Source: Glycine soja (Eukaryota > Streptophyta > Magnoliopsida > Fabales > Fabaceae). From it: 64,000 bases of DNA. The notes beneath the pieces are model-generated. The model was not told the DNA's origin, ran no database searches, and worked only from the letters and a program-made list of their open reading frames with translations. Location: the NCBI RefSeq assembly GCF_004193775.1, contig NC_041008.1, positions 44,921,136-44,985,135 of the forward strand. The letters run 5' to 3'. The number at the start of each line of letters is the position of its first letter. Within the stretch, counting starts at the first letter, position 1. The translations under genes and the position numbers were made by a program. Shown here piece by piece: positions 19,252-29,626 of the stretch.

Positions 19252-19724
19252 TTACACCAAAATCAGCATCCATAAGTTAAACCACAACAACCACATGCTA
19301 GTAAGTTCCCTGTCCCAGAAACATCTCACGTACTTTTGCAGAAACACCTTATCAGACTTACTAAACAGTGTAACCAAGCTAGAACTCTTCTTTATCAAAC
19401 CATTGGAGAGAAGATGCTGGACAACCAAACCCCTCAGAACAACCCTTTTCTCCAAACTGTAATGAGTTTTTCCATTGAGTACAGCATGACGTTAGGCTGA
19501 TTCCTAAAAGCAATGAAAACTTCATCCTCAGACCAATCCCATCTCTTAAAGGTATCAACTTTAGCATCCCATAGGGAATTAGAAACAGCACTTTTAGCCT
19601 GTAACACCATAGCAAAACTCAGTTTGAAAGGGTCAAACCCTAATGGCTTCAGTTCCTCCACGACGTTTCTCAATTCGGAGCAGAGTATAGAAGGCCTTAA
19701 GATCCTAGTTTTTTCCTCCTCAAA
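19252..19724 (-). pseudogene. Broken tandem copy of the neighbouring mTERF gene
   Basis: Reading on the minus strand, 19724 downwards gives an mTERF C-terminal half: ILCSELRNVVEELKPLGFDP, then FKRWDWSEDEVFIAFRNQP, closely matching residues of the intact gene at 19933-21078 (LKTVEELKQMGFDP, FKKWGWSQEQVLLAFRRQP). At about 19440-19470 the reading frame changes and roughly 28 residues present in the intact gene (the NAVMSFWVEQVGFN...GIFLF segment) are missing; homology resumes as SLEKRVVLRGLVVQHLL and ends near KVFLQKYVRCF. A stop at 19725-19727 closes the frame upstream and the N-terminal half is absent. This is a truncated, frameshifted tandem duplicate. It is unlikely to make a functional protein. 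Confidence 0.85.
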
Positions 19725-19932
19725 TCATATCTGTATATGGAAGCATGTTGCTCCTGAAACACAATAACAAAATTCTGCAAGGAAAAGCTCGTAAGAAATA
19801 ACAAATCTGAAGATAAGTTAGCATGACTTTTACCAAAATTTTGGTAGGCAGAACTATTTTTTTTTAAAAATTGCACAAAACAAGGTGGTTGATTTGCACC
19901 AAAATTTGATCATGTTACACACTTGATGAAGG

Positions 19933-21078
19933 CTACGAACAAGGGTTGCCCCTATCATTTTCAAGACTCATTTTTTCCTCGTACAGCTTTAACAGATGAG
20001 AAGAATCCTCCTTAAAATGTTTTACAAACTTTTTAAGGAACAACTTCTCAGGCAGAATAAATGGTGTAGTTAAGCTTGCCTCCTTTTGTAGCAGACTTTT
20101 TGAGATAAGAAACTGCACAACTAAAGCCCTTGGAGCAATCCTCTTCTGGAGACTAAATAGAAAAATTCCTGGAGCTTTGACAATCTCTGCAGAATTGAAA
20201 CCCACCTGTTCTACCCAAAAACTCATCACTGCATTAATTTTATCACGGGATGACAACATACACTGAGGCTGCCTCCTAAATGCTAGAAGAACTTGTTCTT
20301 GGGACCATCCCCACTTCTTAAAAGTGTCAATCTTCTCGGCCCATTTGGTTTTCCCTACAGTCCTTTTGGCAAGCAATGCCATACTGAAAGTTGAAGTTGA
20401 AGGATCGAAACCCATTTGCTTCAATTCCTCAACAGTCTTCAACAAGTTAGCAGACCAGAGTAACTGGTTCCGTCTCTGGAGCAACAAAGCAATGCTTGAG
20501 TGGGTAACTCCATTATCAAGCAACAATTTGATGTTAGGTGTCACACTACTTTCATTAAGTAACTTAGGACTGCGAATCAGAAGATGAATCATTCGCTTGT
20601 CAGATTGGAGGAACCCTCTTACAAATTCACATGTTGGGATTATATGATTCTCCAAACTTCTTTCAAGGAAACGAGGGGCAGGGGTGACCATGCGAACAAT
20701 GTCAAGGGAAGAAACACCTTTTGAAAGTAAATATTGGAACTTTGGCAACAGTGTCTTCTGGGTGTTGCATAAAAGTAGCCGGGGTGCTTTTTGGAGGATA
20801 TGGCATATTTGAGAGTTGGAGAAGCCGTGGCTTCGGAAGAAGGAGAGAACTGAATCGGGCTTTTGGGGGCCACGGAAACGGAGCCTGAGGGAAGCTTTGA
20901 GAGCGTTTTCTTGGGAGAAGCCACAATTGTTGATGAGGTAGGGCACCACGAAAGAGCGTGAGGTAGTGCAGAACTCGAATTTGAGAAATTGGAGTTGAAC
21001 AATAGGGTTCCATTTTAGGGTTGTGAATGTGAAACCCTTGGCGCAAACAAGAATTCTGTGGATGTGAAATTTCAACAT
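19933..21078 (-). CDS. mTERF family protein, organelle-targeted
   Basis: Single-exon gene of 381 codons. mTERF proteins bind nucleic acid through a superhelix of about 30-residue repeats and regulate transcription, splicing or transcript ends in mitochondria and chloroplasts. The protein shows the repeat signature: SHGFSNSQICHILQKAPRLL, LLDNGVTHSSIALLLQRR, FKKWGWSQEQVLLAFRRQP and ALVVQFLISKSLL, with helix pairs and conserved prolines, from about residue 50 to 365. The first 40 residues are basic, hydroxylated and nearly free of acidic residues (MLKFHIHRILVCAKGFTFTT), consistent with an organelle, probably mitochondrial, transit peptide. The start at 21078 is the first ATG giving this leader. 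It belongs to the large plant subfamily that expands by tandem duplication, and a broken copy lies about 210 bases downstream. The exact target RNA or DNA cannot be told from sequence. Confidence 0.92.
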   Translation of the reverse strand: MLKFHIHRILVCAKGFTFTTLKWNPIVQLQFLKFEFCTTSRSFVVPYLINNCGFSQENALKASLRLRFRGPQKPDSVLSFFRSHGFSNSQICHILQKAPRLLLCNTQKTLLPKFQYLLSKGVSSLDIVRMVTPAPRFLERSLENHIIPTCEFVRGFLQSDKRMIHLLIRSPKLLNESSVTPNIKLLLDNGVTHSSIALLLQRRNQLLWSANLLKTVEELKQMGFDPSTSTFSMALLAKRTVGKTKWAEKIDTFKKWGWSQEQVLLAFRRQPQCMLSSRDKINAVMSFWVEQVGFNSAEIVKAPGIFLFSLQKRIAPRALVVQFLISKSLLQKEASLTTPFILPEKLFLKKFVKHFKEDSSHLLKLYEEKMSLENDRGNPCS

Positions 21079-21990
21079 GGTGAGGTTCCTTCCGATTAAG
21101 GAAGCTCACGAGTTGGATTGGAATTATGGCAACTGCATTTCAAACGAATTGGAATCTGAATTTCAGAGAGCAGAAAGAATAATCGTATTTCGTATCTACA
21201 CAAATCAAACTCATTAATATATACTTAGGGTTTTGCTAACTAACGTCGAATACTGATTAAGCCATTAAGGAATTAAAAAAAATATTGTTGAAATCATAGA
21301 ACACAAAATAAATAGTGAATAGTATTACTTTTACTAATTTTATGCATTTTCTTAAAAAGTTGTCTATTTTTTAGTAGCATTTTCCTATAAATTATTTGTA
21401 CAGAGCACTCGTATGATTGTTCGCTTTTTTTTTTTTTTCGTGTAAGTGTAACAACTCCTATACAGGAAGTAAAAAAGAAAAAGAAAAGAAGAAACTGACG
21501 CTTAATTTCATCATTTATTTTTTTTAAAAATTATTTTGATCATTTATCTTGTTTTTTTTCAACTTGATTTTTTTAAAAATAAATTAAACTAAAAAATTAA
21601 GATAAAAAATCAAATAATTCATTTAACCTATATTTAATACAAAAATTAAACAATTCATAAGAAGTAATAATTATTTATATAAATAATTCTCTCTAATTTT
21701 AAACAATTCAAAATAAATATCACATATCAAAATAATATATTTTTTTATTAAATAACCCATCAACCAACTTTTATTTTGGAAATACCTAACTAGCACAATT
21801 TAATAATAACTAATAAAGCTTATAAAATGTAGTTCTTGATTGTTATTTGGTGGTTACCAAAGAAAGAGAATATAAACACCAGAAAAGAATGTAACAAAAA
21901 AAATTACTAAAAGACACCATATGCTATGATGAAATTTGTCTATTTCACATTGACGAAACGAAAACCAGGAAACTGATTTGGGAGTTTTGT
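21079..21990. other. Intergenic region between mTERF gene and oxygenase pseudogene
   Basis: The first 100-150 bases next to 21079 would carry the mTERF leader and promoter on the minus strand. The remainder, 21280-21850, is AT-rich with poly-T tracts and no open frame of interest. Confidence 0.5.
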
Positions 21991-23819
21991 TTAGATTCTC
22001 GCAAAGTCGTCCAAGGTCTTTTTCCCCTGTAACCTGCTTTCTGAGATGTCCATGATTGTAGCTTCTAAACCTGCATGGGTTGTTTTGGTCCACGAATTCT
22101 GGCATTGGACTTAGCTCCAATTCAAAGCTAGGAGCATAAAATGTCACAATTGACATGCGATCTTTCTCCTGATGAACCACAGCTCTATGCTCCACACTCT
22201 TGTATCTTCCATTGGTAAGCACCTACATATTGAAAAATTTAAATGTGGATATATCAAAAAACTTTAAACATAATAAAAGTAAAGGGAGAGAAATCACTGG
22301 AAAGTAATTAACAGGAGATGAGATTGATGTTATGTGAAAGGATTTGCTACCTGCTATCAAATTCCTATGGACAAATTAAAACAAAAGAGAAAAATAATTA
22401 AGCAAAGGTCTTACTTCTATTGTGTCGCCAATGTTTATGACTAGTGCATTTCGAATTGGCAGAACAGGCACCCATGTTTTGTCCTTGAGTATTTCAAGTC
22501 TACCACTGGGCTTCCTCTTGCTTGTTGCAGCACAGTGATGGCACTTGCATCTGAATGGGGACTCAGACTCAAGACAAGATCAGGTCTAGAACAAGGAGGG
22601 TAGTAATTCATCCTAATCCCTTGCAATGTCTCGCCAAACATCTTCTCAAACACATCCCCCTTCAACCCAGGCTTAAAGCCATGTATTTCAGCATATTCTG
22701 GCATAGTTTCTTCACTTCTCTAGAGTACTCTTCCACTGTTTCACTGCAACTTTCTTTTTTAAATTTTTAACAAAAATAGTACTAAACTAACATATGATAT
22801 TAGACTTTAAATAATGGGTAAAAAATTTATTTCTCCATCAAATAGATTTTTTTTTTTTTGTAAGAAATAGATTTCTAGTTCTTATATTTACCAAAATTTA
22901 ATGCAGTGTTTTTAGTCCTACCAAAGGACTAAAATTATATCACTTCTAGTAAATATAATTTTTGTAAGGAAAAAAAGTATTATCTAAAGTGTTAAAAGTA
23001 AAAAAGGAAATAAATATAATTTATAAGGATTAAAAATAAATTAATTTTACAAGAATAAAAAATAAAAAATATTAAATTATAAGAACTAAATAAAAAATAC
23101 TAAATTATAAGAACTAAAAAAATATTCAAGTTTATATATTGAACTACTGTTTTAGTTACCTGAATCCGGCTGGGCTTTGAGGCCATAGATGTGGAAGCCT
23201 TGGAGTCTCAATTGAAAGACCAAACATGTTGCACCAATCTAACTTCTGGTCCTCTGAGAAAACCAAAGCCTGGCCATAACCTTGAAACGTACCTGGAACC
23301 AATGCATATTTCTGTTTTTCTTCCAAAGGTAACATGAAGAACCCCCCTGCTGATCTTCTCTATGCTCTCCAGCAAATCGAGATCAATATCGTGATTAATT
23401 AACTAACAAAAAACTCAGCATCAGTTTCTCCTTCCATATATATAACATATTACAAAAAACAAATCTATGTATGATATGGATTATGGAGGTTACTTAATAA
23501 GACTCGAGGCAGTTATCAAATAGTGACATAGAAAAGTGTTATTAATTTACCTGAAAAAAACCCCACTCCTAACAAGCAGCTGCAAGTTTCAAAATTTCTT
23601 CATGGGTTTCGTCTTTGTTTGCTTTGGTAAGTTTAGAAAAATCAATGATGGGCGCATGTCATCAGATGATGGTGTGAGTGAGAGAGGTATGGCATCAAGG
23701 GTTGGTCTTTCGGTGACATCTCGCACAAATCTTTCAGGAATTGTATTTGGGTTAATTTTTCTTAGTTCTTAGACATCATCAATGTTGATGGGAGGGTTGG
23801 ACACTTGAAGAGTAGCCAT
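21991..23819 (-). pseudogene. 2-oxoglutarate/Fe(II)-dependent dioxygenase (SRG1-like), broken
   Basis: The remains of a four-exon gene can be followed on the minus strand. Exon 1 starts at 23819 (MATLQVSNPPINIDDV) but codon 17 is a stop (23769-23771). The next exon has INHDIDLDLLESIEK and, in a shifted frame, FFMLPLEEKQKYALVPGTFQGYGQ. The third (about 22745-22410) begins ETVEEYSREVKKLCQNMLKY, shifts frame by one lost base near 22668, continues with MNYYPPCSRPDLVLSLSPHSDA, containing the HxD of the iron site, then shifts again after TVLQQ. The last (22222-21991) keeps the distal histidine and 2OG-binding region as YKSVEHRAVVHQEKDRMSI and loses frame again just before the family's C-terminal end. 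The intact family oxidises small molecules in the cytosol. At least one stop and four frame changes make this a pseudogene. Confidence 0.88.
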
Positions 23820-24347
23820 GCACGTAGAATTTTTGGAGTTACAGGGCGTGTATTACGCTTTAATTTACCTCCACTGCGAGCCAGACTTTTATAGTTTTTA
23901 TTATGCATGAATAGGACGGTTTAGTTTAGAATTAGAGGATCTCTTCTCTATTGTTTTTAAATAATTCCATGATGATAGGAAAAAAAATCCAATTTTTTCG
24001 AACTTGTTTTTGAAATTATAGAAATCAAATAAAATTATTTTATCAATCTTATCTTTATCTTTATCAATTTTGATATGATTAAACTAGATAATTCATAAGC
24101 TTTTAACTTTTCAGTTATTAGTTTATAACTTATAAGTTTTTCGTTAATTTTTCGACTAATTTTATTAATCATATTTCTATTCTATTTATTAAGAGATATA
24201 TACAGGAATTTAAAGATAACAGAGGTTAAAAAAAATAAAAACTTATGAAAAGGACAGTGCAATGACCAGAGCGTCCTTCTTCAACTTATAATTTTCATAG
24301 GTCGTTTGCATAGTTATTGGAGAATGAATTGAGGGGACAGAATATAC
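23820..24347. other. Intergenic region upstream of PPR gene
   Basis: AT-rich DNA between the oxygenase pseudogene (minus strand) and the PPR gene (plus strand). It would hold the promoters of both; no specific element stands out. Confidence 0.45.
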
Positions 24348-26159
24348 ATGAATTTGGTAACATCCCTCTCTTCCTCTCTTTCCCGCCAACACAAACTGTC
24401 GCTGTTCCATTTCCACACCAATACCAAAGCTCACTTCGTTGCAAAGCTCCAAACTTGCAAGGATTTAACCTCTGCAACCTCGACCCACTCCAACGTTGTC
24501 AAATCTGGTTTGTCAAATGATACTTTTGCCACCAACCATCTCATTAACTGCTATCTCAGGCTATTTACAATCGACCATGCACAAAAACTGTTCGACGAAA
24601 TGCCTCATCGTAATGTCGTGTCCTGGACTTCGCTTATGGCTGGTTATGTCAGCCAGGGTCAACCCAATATGGCACTTTGTCTCTTCCACCAAATGCAAGG
24701 AACCTTGGTTCTGCCCAATGAATTCACGTTTGCCACTCTAATTAATGCTTGTTCTATCCTTGCCAACCTTGAGATTGGTAGAAGAATTCATGCTCTTGTT
24801 GAGGTTTCGGGTTTAGGGTCCAACCTTGTTGCATGCTCTTCTCTCATTGATATGTATGGGAAGTGCAACCATGTTGATGAGGCTCGGCTGATCTTTGACT
24901 CCATGTGTACAAGGAATGTGGTTTCTTGGACTTCCATGATCACCACATATTCTCAGAATGCACAAGGGCACCATGCTCTACAACTGTTTAAGGAATTCAA
25001 TCATTCTAGATTGGACAAACCGAATCATTTCATGTTGTGCAGTGCAGTCAGTGCTTGTGCAAGTCTGGGAAGCCTGGGTTCTGGAAAAATCACTCATGGT
25101 GTGGTCATACGTCTTGGACATGAAGCAAGTGATGTGATTGCTAGTGCACTTGTGGACATGTATGCCAAATGTGGTTGTGTTAATTACTCTGCCAAAATCT
25201 TCAGGAGAATCCAAAATCCTTCAGTGATCCCTTATACTTCAATGATTGTGGGTGCTGCGAAGTATGGACTAGGCATATTGTCTCTTCAACTGTTTCAAGA
25301 AATGGTTGTTAGAAGAATAAAGCCTAATGATATCACATTTGTTGGGGTCTTGCATGCTTGCAGCCATTCGGGGCTTGTAGATAAAGGACTTGAGCTCCTT
25401 GACTCCATGGATGGGAAATATGGGGTGACTCCTGATGCAAAGCATTACACGTGCATTGCAGATATGCTAGGCCGAGTGGGGCGTATTGAAGAAGCATACC
25501 AGTTAGCAAAGTCAGTTCAAGTTGAAGGTGATGGATATGCCATGTTGTGGGGGACCCTTCTTTCAGCTAGTAGGCTTTATGGTAGGGTAGACATTGCCCT
25601 TGAAGCCAGTAATAGGCTAATAGAGTCCAACCAACAGGTAGCAGGTGCATATGTTACATTGTCCAATGCATATGCGTTGGCAGGGGACTGGGAAAATGCT
25701 CATAATCTACGATCCGAAATGAAGCATACTGGAGTTTACAAGGAACCTGGCAGCAGTTGGATTGAGATAAAAGAATCAACTTATTTGTTCCATGCTGGAG
25801 ACATCTCTAAATATACTCAAGGGAGGGAGATCCTGAGTTTGCTAAGGGAATTGGAAGAGAGAATGAAGGGAAGGGGATATGTGGGAGGGACTAAAGGGTT
25901 GGTGTTTGTTGATGTGGAAGAGGAGGCCAAAGAGGAAATTGTGAGCATGCATAGTGAGAAACTTGCCTTGGCGTTTGGATTAATAAACACACCTAAAGGA
26001 GTCACGATCAGAATAATGAAGAACTTGAGAATGTGCAGGGATTGTCATGGGGCCTTTAAGCTGATTAGTGATATTGTAGAGAGAGAATTGGTTGTGAGAG
26101 ATGTTAACAGATTCCATCACTTCAAAAATGGATTATGCACTTGTGGAGATTTTTGGTAA
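24348..26159 (+). CDS. PLS-type pentatricopeptide repeat protein with DYW domain
   Basis: Intronless gene of 603 codons. The N-terminus (MNLVTSLSSSLSRQHKLSLF) is rich in serine and basic residues and looks like an organelle transit peptide. Residues about 55-430 are PPR repeats of P, L and S type, for example LFDEMPHRNVVSWTSLMAGY and LVDMYAKCGCV; then E motifs (about 430-490) and a DYW deaminase-like domain to the end. The deaminase zinc site is visible as H535 and E537 (HSEK) with C563 and C566 (CRDC); a second cluster is H590/H591 with C597 and C599 (CTC). The last three residues are DFW rather than DYW, a conservative change. Such proteins bind one or a few RNA sites and convert C to U in mitochondria or chloroplasts. 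It neighbours a CW zinc-finger gene; from memory Arabidopsis At4g15720 (PPR-DYW) and At4g15730 (CW) are also neighbours, which suggests orthology. Confidence 0.94.
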   Translation: MNLVTSLSSSLSRQHKLSLFHFHTNTKAHFVAKLQTCKDLTSATSTHSNVVKSGLSNDTFATNHLINCYLRLFTIDHAQKLFDEMPHRNVVSWTSLMAGYVSQGQPNMALCLFHQMQGTLVLPNEFTFATLINACSILANLEIGRRIHALVEVSGLGSNLVACSSLIDMYGKCNHVDEARLIFDSMCTRNVVSWTSMITTYSQNAQGHHALQLFKEFNHSRLDKPNHFMLCSAVSACASLGSLGSGKITHGVVIRLGHEASDVIASALVDMYAKCGCVNYSAKIFRRIQNPSVIPYTSMIVGAAKYGLGILSLQLFQEMVVRRIKPNDITFVGVLHACSHSGLVDKGLELLDSMDGKYGVTPDAKHYTCIADMLGRVGRIEEAYQLAKSVQVEGDGYAMLWGTLLSASRLYGRVDIALEASNRLIESNQQVAGAYVTLSNAYALAGDWENAHNLRSEMKHTGVYKEPGSSWIEIKESTYLFHAGDISKYTQGREILSLLRELEERMKGRGYVGGTKGLVFVDVEEEAKEEIVSMHSEKLALAFGLINTPKGVTIRIMKNLRMCRDCHGAFKLISDIVERELVVRDVNRFHHFKNGLCTCGDFW

Positions 26160-27242
26160 AGATTTGTCTCATATCATTTTAGTATTTCTCAGAAAAACAA
26201 TGTCTAGTAGTATACTCCATAAAACAGTGAAAATACAACCATTTAAGAGCAATATAATAATTTACAGAATAATCCTTAAATTTAATTTTAGACTTTATCA
26301 AACAATTCCTATAATTCATCCCTAACCTCTCCGACTGTTCCTCCACCACTAACGCAATCCACCACCTGATCATCGTTGGTGTCATGGTTCATCATTGAGT
26401 TTCGCACTTATCTCTATCGGTATAACGCCATTGGATTCTTTCTCCTTATTCATTTGGAAATTACATTATCAGCACGTGGAGAAGAACAGAAAAGAGATTA
26501 ACACTAGCATCATTAATTGTCTATTTTTTTTACGAAAATTCCTATTAATTATATTCCAAAAATATACTAAATCTGAATAAATCTAAAAAATATTTTTTAA
26601 GTTAATAATAACCAAGCTAATTAAAAAATAATTAAAAAGTGGTATGTTGTAACAAAGGCTACATGAGAGCAAACCCAAGCTCAAACTAGTTCTAATTTAA
26701 ACTTATTTTTTCATTATTTAAGTTAATTTAAATTTGATTAAAACTAGTAAATTGATTAATTTTTTTGGTATTCTTTTCACACTTTTTTTTTATTTTAATT
26801 AATTGATTAGTTTTTTTTTTACTTTATTTATATAGAATTTATAATTTGAGAGTGATATTATTTCAAACAAGTAAGAATATATTATCTAGTACAAAAAAAA
26901 GAAAGAATATATTATAATTAGTTCTAAATTTTTAACTTGTTAATAAATTTTTTTAAATAAAGCTTTAACTTGTTAATATTATTTCAAAACAAGTGAGAAT
27001 ATATCATCTGATACACATACACACTAATGCGCACGTATATAATCAACTCATGGATTATCTAAACTATTGTCTTTCATGCAAATTCATTTCTTTGCATTAT
27101 GTGTCAACAGTTAGAATAAAACTAGTTTAATAACTAATTGAATAACAGAAAACGGTATAAAAAAATAAATCTAACCACCCAAAGAAACTAAGTGACTTGA
27201 ATATGTGTAATATGGCCTTGAAGATTGAAATCATGTCCAAGT
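26160..27242. other. Intergenic, AT-rich, no gene seen
   Basis: The first couple of hundred bases are the likely PPR 3' UTR. The rest is AT-rich sequence with poly-T tracts and no recognisable coding or RNA gene. Confidence 0.5.
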
Positions 27243-27560
27243 TCACATCTTGACTAGTGTGAAACAGAGCCAAAAAGAGATTCTGAAGGACCAGAGTTGC
27301 AACATATCACCAAGTTTGAGATCATTGTGATGCAAAATCTGGTTCCATCCCCTGGTCAAGTTGTAGACGTAGCTTCTCTCCGTTTCCCACTTCTTGAAGC
27401 ACATGTTGTACTCTCTCACAGATGGATCCAACACCATCACAGACATGCCAGAAAGCCTTTTGTTTTTACCTCAACGCTCATCTAAGGAAGGCTCCTCAGT
27501 TTGTGTCAGAAATTTGTTGGCAATCTTTGTGGGTGGGATAGACAAGTAGGCTTGTTGTGG
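27243..27560 (-). pseudogene. B3 DNA-binding domain fragment (DUF313-like), probably dead
   Basis: On the minus strand a frame reads NKFLTQTEEPSLDER, stop (27471-27473), GKNKRLSGMSVMVLDPS, then EYNMCFKKWETERSYVYNL, TRGWNQILHHNDLKLGDMLQ and LWSFRISFWLCFTLV, ending at 27243. This matches the second half of plant B3 domains of the kind found in small DUF313/REM-like proteins (YxMxFKKW..SxxYVLxxGW..I...NxLKxGDxxQxWSFR..xxLCFALV). B3 domains bind DNA in the nucleus. The first part of the gene is not visible upstream, and one in-frame stop interrupts the domain. I therefore call it a fragment or pseudogene. A short expressed protein starting at the internal ATG at 27446 (67 codons) cannot be excluded but would lack half of the domain. 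Confidence 0.75.
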
Positions 27561-28195
27561 GTTCAAGTCTATGTTAAAAAGTTTCTTTTGCATCACAATT
27601 CCTTTGGGAACTCAGGGTTTTTCTTCGTGCATCCAGCCCTATTTTTCTATATTAGATCATTTCAACATTACTCTTTTGGCAAAACAAAACTTTCACGTTA
27701 TTAACACGATGTTCTAATCACCTGAACTAATAGATCAATTATGTTATAAAATAATTAATGTCACTATATATAACACTAAAATTTCTTATATACATTTAAT
27801 ACACATAAGTTTATATAATAAATTTTATAATAATTAATTTTGATCTAATAATATACTTTTTTACATATATAAATTTTAAATGAAAATCATAGATTTAAAT
27901 AATGTATTTTTTACATATATAAATTTTTATTAGACCTATGATTTTTATTTATAATTTATATATGTAAAAAATACATTATTAGATCAAAATTAATTGTTAC
28001 AAAATTTATTATACAAATTTATATGTGTATTAAATATACATTAGAAATTTTAGTATTTCTTTTGAATTCTAACATCTTTCCTTTTTTTTTTTTGAAGGCA
28101 ATCATGTTCCTTTTTCATACCCACTAAATAAGGACCCTGCATCTAGTAGATATTCAAACTTTAATTTACCTTATTGTTGAAAAAGACTAATTCCT
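27561..28195. other. Intergenic region containing a foldback repeat
   Basis: AT-rich sequence with nothing coding; the central part is the inverted repeat listed at 27773-28057. Confidence 0.5.
27773..28057. mobile_element. Foldback/MITE-like long inverted repeat
   Basis: The two halves are near-perfect reverse complements. The left end reads ACTAAAATTTCT and the right end AGAAATTTTAGTATT; inner matching pairs include ATACACATAAGTTTATATA (left) with its inverse ATATAAATTTGTATAAT-like form, and TTAATTTTGATCTAATAATAT with ATTATTAGATCAAAATTAA. The two arms of about 125-140 bases surround a short centre near 27915. AT-rich palindromic elements of this size are typical of foldback MITEs. I did not find a convincing target-site duplication. 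Confidence 0.65.
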
Positions 28196-29031
28196 TAATC
28201 CGTTACAACTCTCCTGGCTTTTGACAGGATATAATTGTTTTCTTCTTTTTTGGCTTTCCTTTGGAGACTCTTCTCACCCATTTCCATGGACGAGCCTTTA
28301 TCTATGGAAAGAAAAGAAAAATATTCAGGATGCAGTTGTTTTTCTTTTGCTGCAAGAAAGTCACAAACCACCGTCCTCAACGTGATAGAAGCCGAATCCT
28401 TCTTCATTCCCGATTTCTTTCTTTCCACCTCCACCTAAGTTCTTTTTCCCCATTCCATTAAGTTGCACTCTTGCAGATTAGAGAAGATTTCTTTCTTTTC
28501 TTTATTATCTCATGTTATCCTCCTTCACCTCTATAATAATATATACATCGATGTAACCATTGGCACTAAATTTCAAACATCCCGCTAAAGAAATACCTAG
28601 ATATATACTCTATCTAACCATAACAGAATATTTGTGTAAACCGTAAAAACGTATACTAACAAATAAATATAATTATAGTCTAATCTGATCTAATGTAATA
28701 TTTTGTAGATAACATAATAAAGATATTGATAATATAATTATATTTTAATCTAAATTGATATGCTTCATTAAATCAAGTCTTAAACTTAATTTCACCTCTC
28801 TTCAAATTTTCAATTAGCCCATGATCCTCCGGGTGCATGTCGCCAAGGGATCGGAACCTGGTGGGAAACGGCAACAGCGGATTTGTGTAGGAAATTGATA
28901 ATGTTGTGTTTAATCAATTATGTGTCCATCAGGCGTCAGTAAAATTAAATAATAAATTTTAATATATAGAGTGCACATGTAAGCTGAACAAATATCTTGG
29001 TGAATACTCAATAGACAAATTTATTGAAATA

Positions 29032-29074
<43 letters not shown>

Positions 29075-29379
29075 TAAATAAGAGAACGGAATTATGAAAG
29101 AATGAAGAAGAAAAGGCTGTGTAGACCCAACTTTGATCTCCACGAGAAGAGCAGTCAACACAAGCTCAAGACGCACCTTATAAAACCACTGTTGTCAGTT
29201 ATATGCTTGAGAGTTTCTTTAACACAAGGCATATTCTATTTGCAATGCACCTAACAAAACCAAAAATGCTGTCAGATATAAATCAAAAGCTGAGAGATTC
29301 ATGGCAAACATGGTGCATGTTACAGATGGAGCATTAAGCTAATTGAAATATACAATTGGCTTGCATATGTTTTCAGTCG
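28196..29379. other. Intergenic region with one unassigned open frame and an (AAT)n tract
   Basis: Between 28195 and 28434 the minus strand has a 79-codon open frame rich in lysine and glutamate, with no family I recognise. The plus strand is open over the same bases, so compositional bias is likely. An (AAT)n microsatellite lies at about 29032-29073. Nothing else could be assigned. Confidence 0.4.
29032..29073. repeat. (AAT)n microsatellite
   Basis: About 14 uninterrupted AAT units between AT-rich flanks. Confidence 0.92.
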
Positions 29380-29626
29380 TTAAACCAAACTTTTAGTTTT
29401 GGTCTATAATTTGAGTTTTGATTTGAGTGCTTTGTTTTTCAAAAGTAAGCAATTCTGGTCACTACCATTATCATAGATCCAAATTCCCAACTCACCATCA
29501 AGTGACGAAGTCAGCATTTAATGGATCTATGATAACGGGAAGGATCAAAAGTGCTCAATTTATATAAAAAAAAAAATGCACAAGCCAAAACTCAAATTTT
29601 AGAGACCAAAACCAAAATTTGGTAAA
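29380..29626. mobile_element. MITE-like inverted repeat element
   Basis: The left arm begins CCAAACTTTTAGTTTTGG, followed by TCTATAATTTGAGTTTTG and, further in, ATTATCATAGATCCA. The right arm carries the reverse complement in mirrored order: TGGATCTATGATAA, then CAAAACTCAAATTTTAGAG and ACCAAAACCAAAATTTGG. Total length is about 245 bases with arms of about 100 bases, consistent with a small non-autonomous DNA element. Class and target duplication were not resolved because the flanks are AT-rich. Confidence 0.65.

Noticed and set aside
22555..22770. Plus-strand frame opposite the oxygenase pseudogene
   Set aside because: Shadow of the minus-strand coding sequence; the minus strand shows clear 2OG oxygenase residues.
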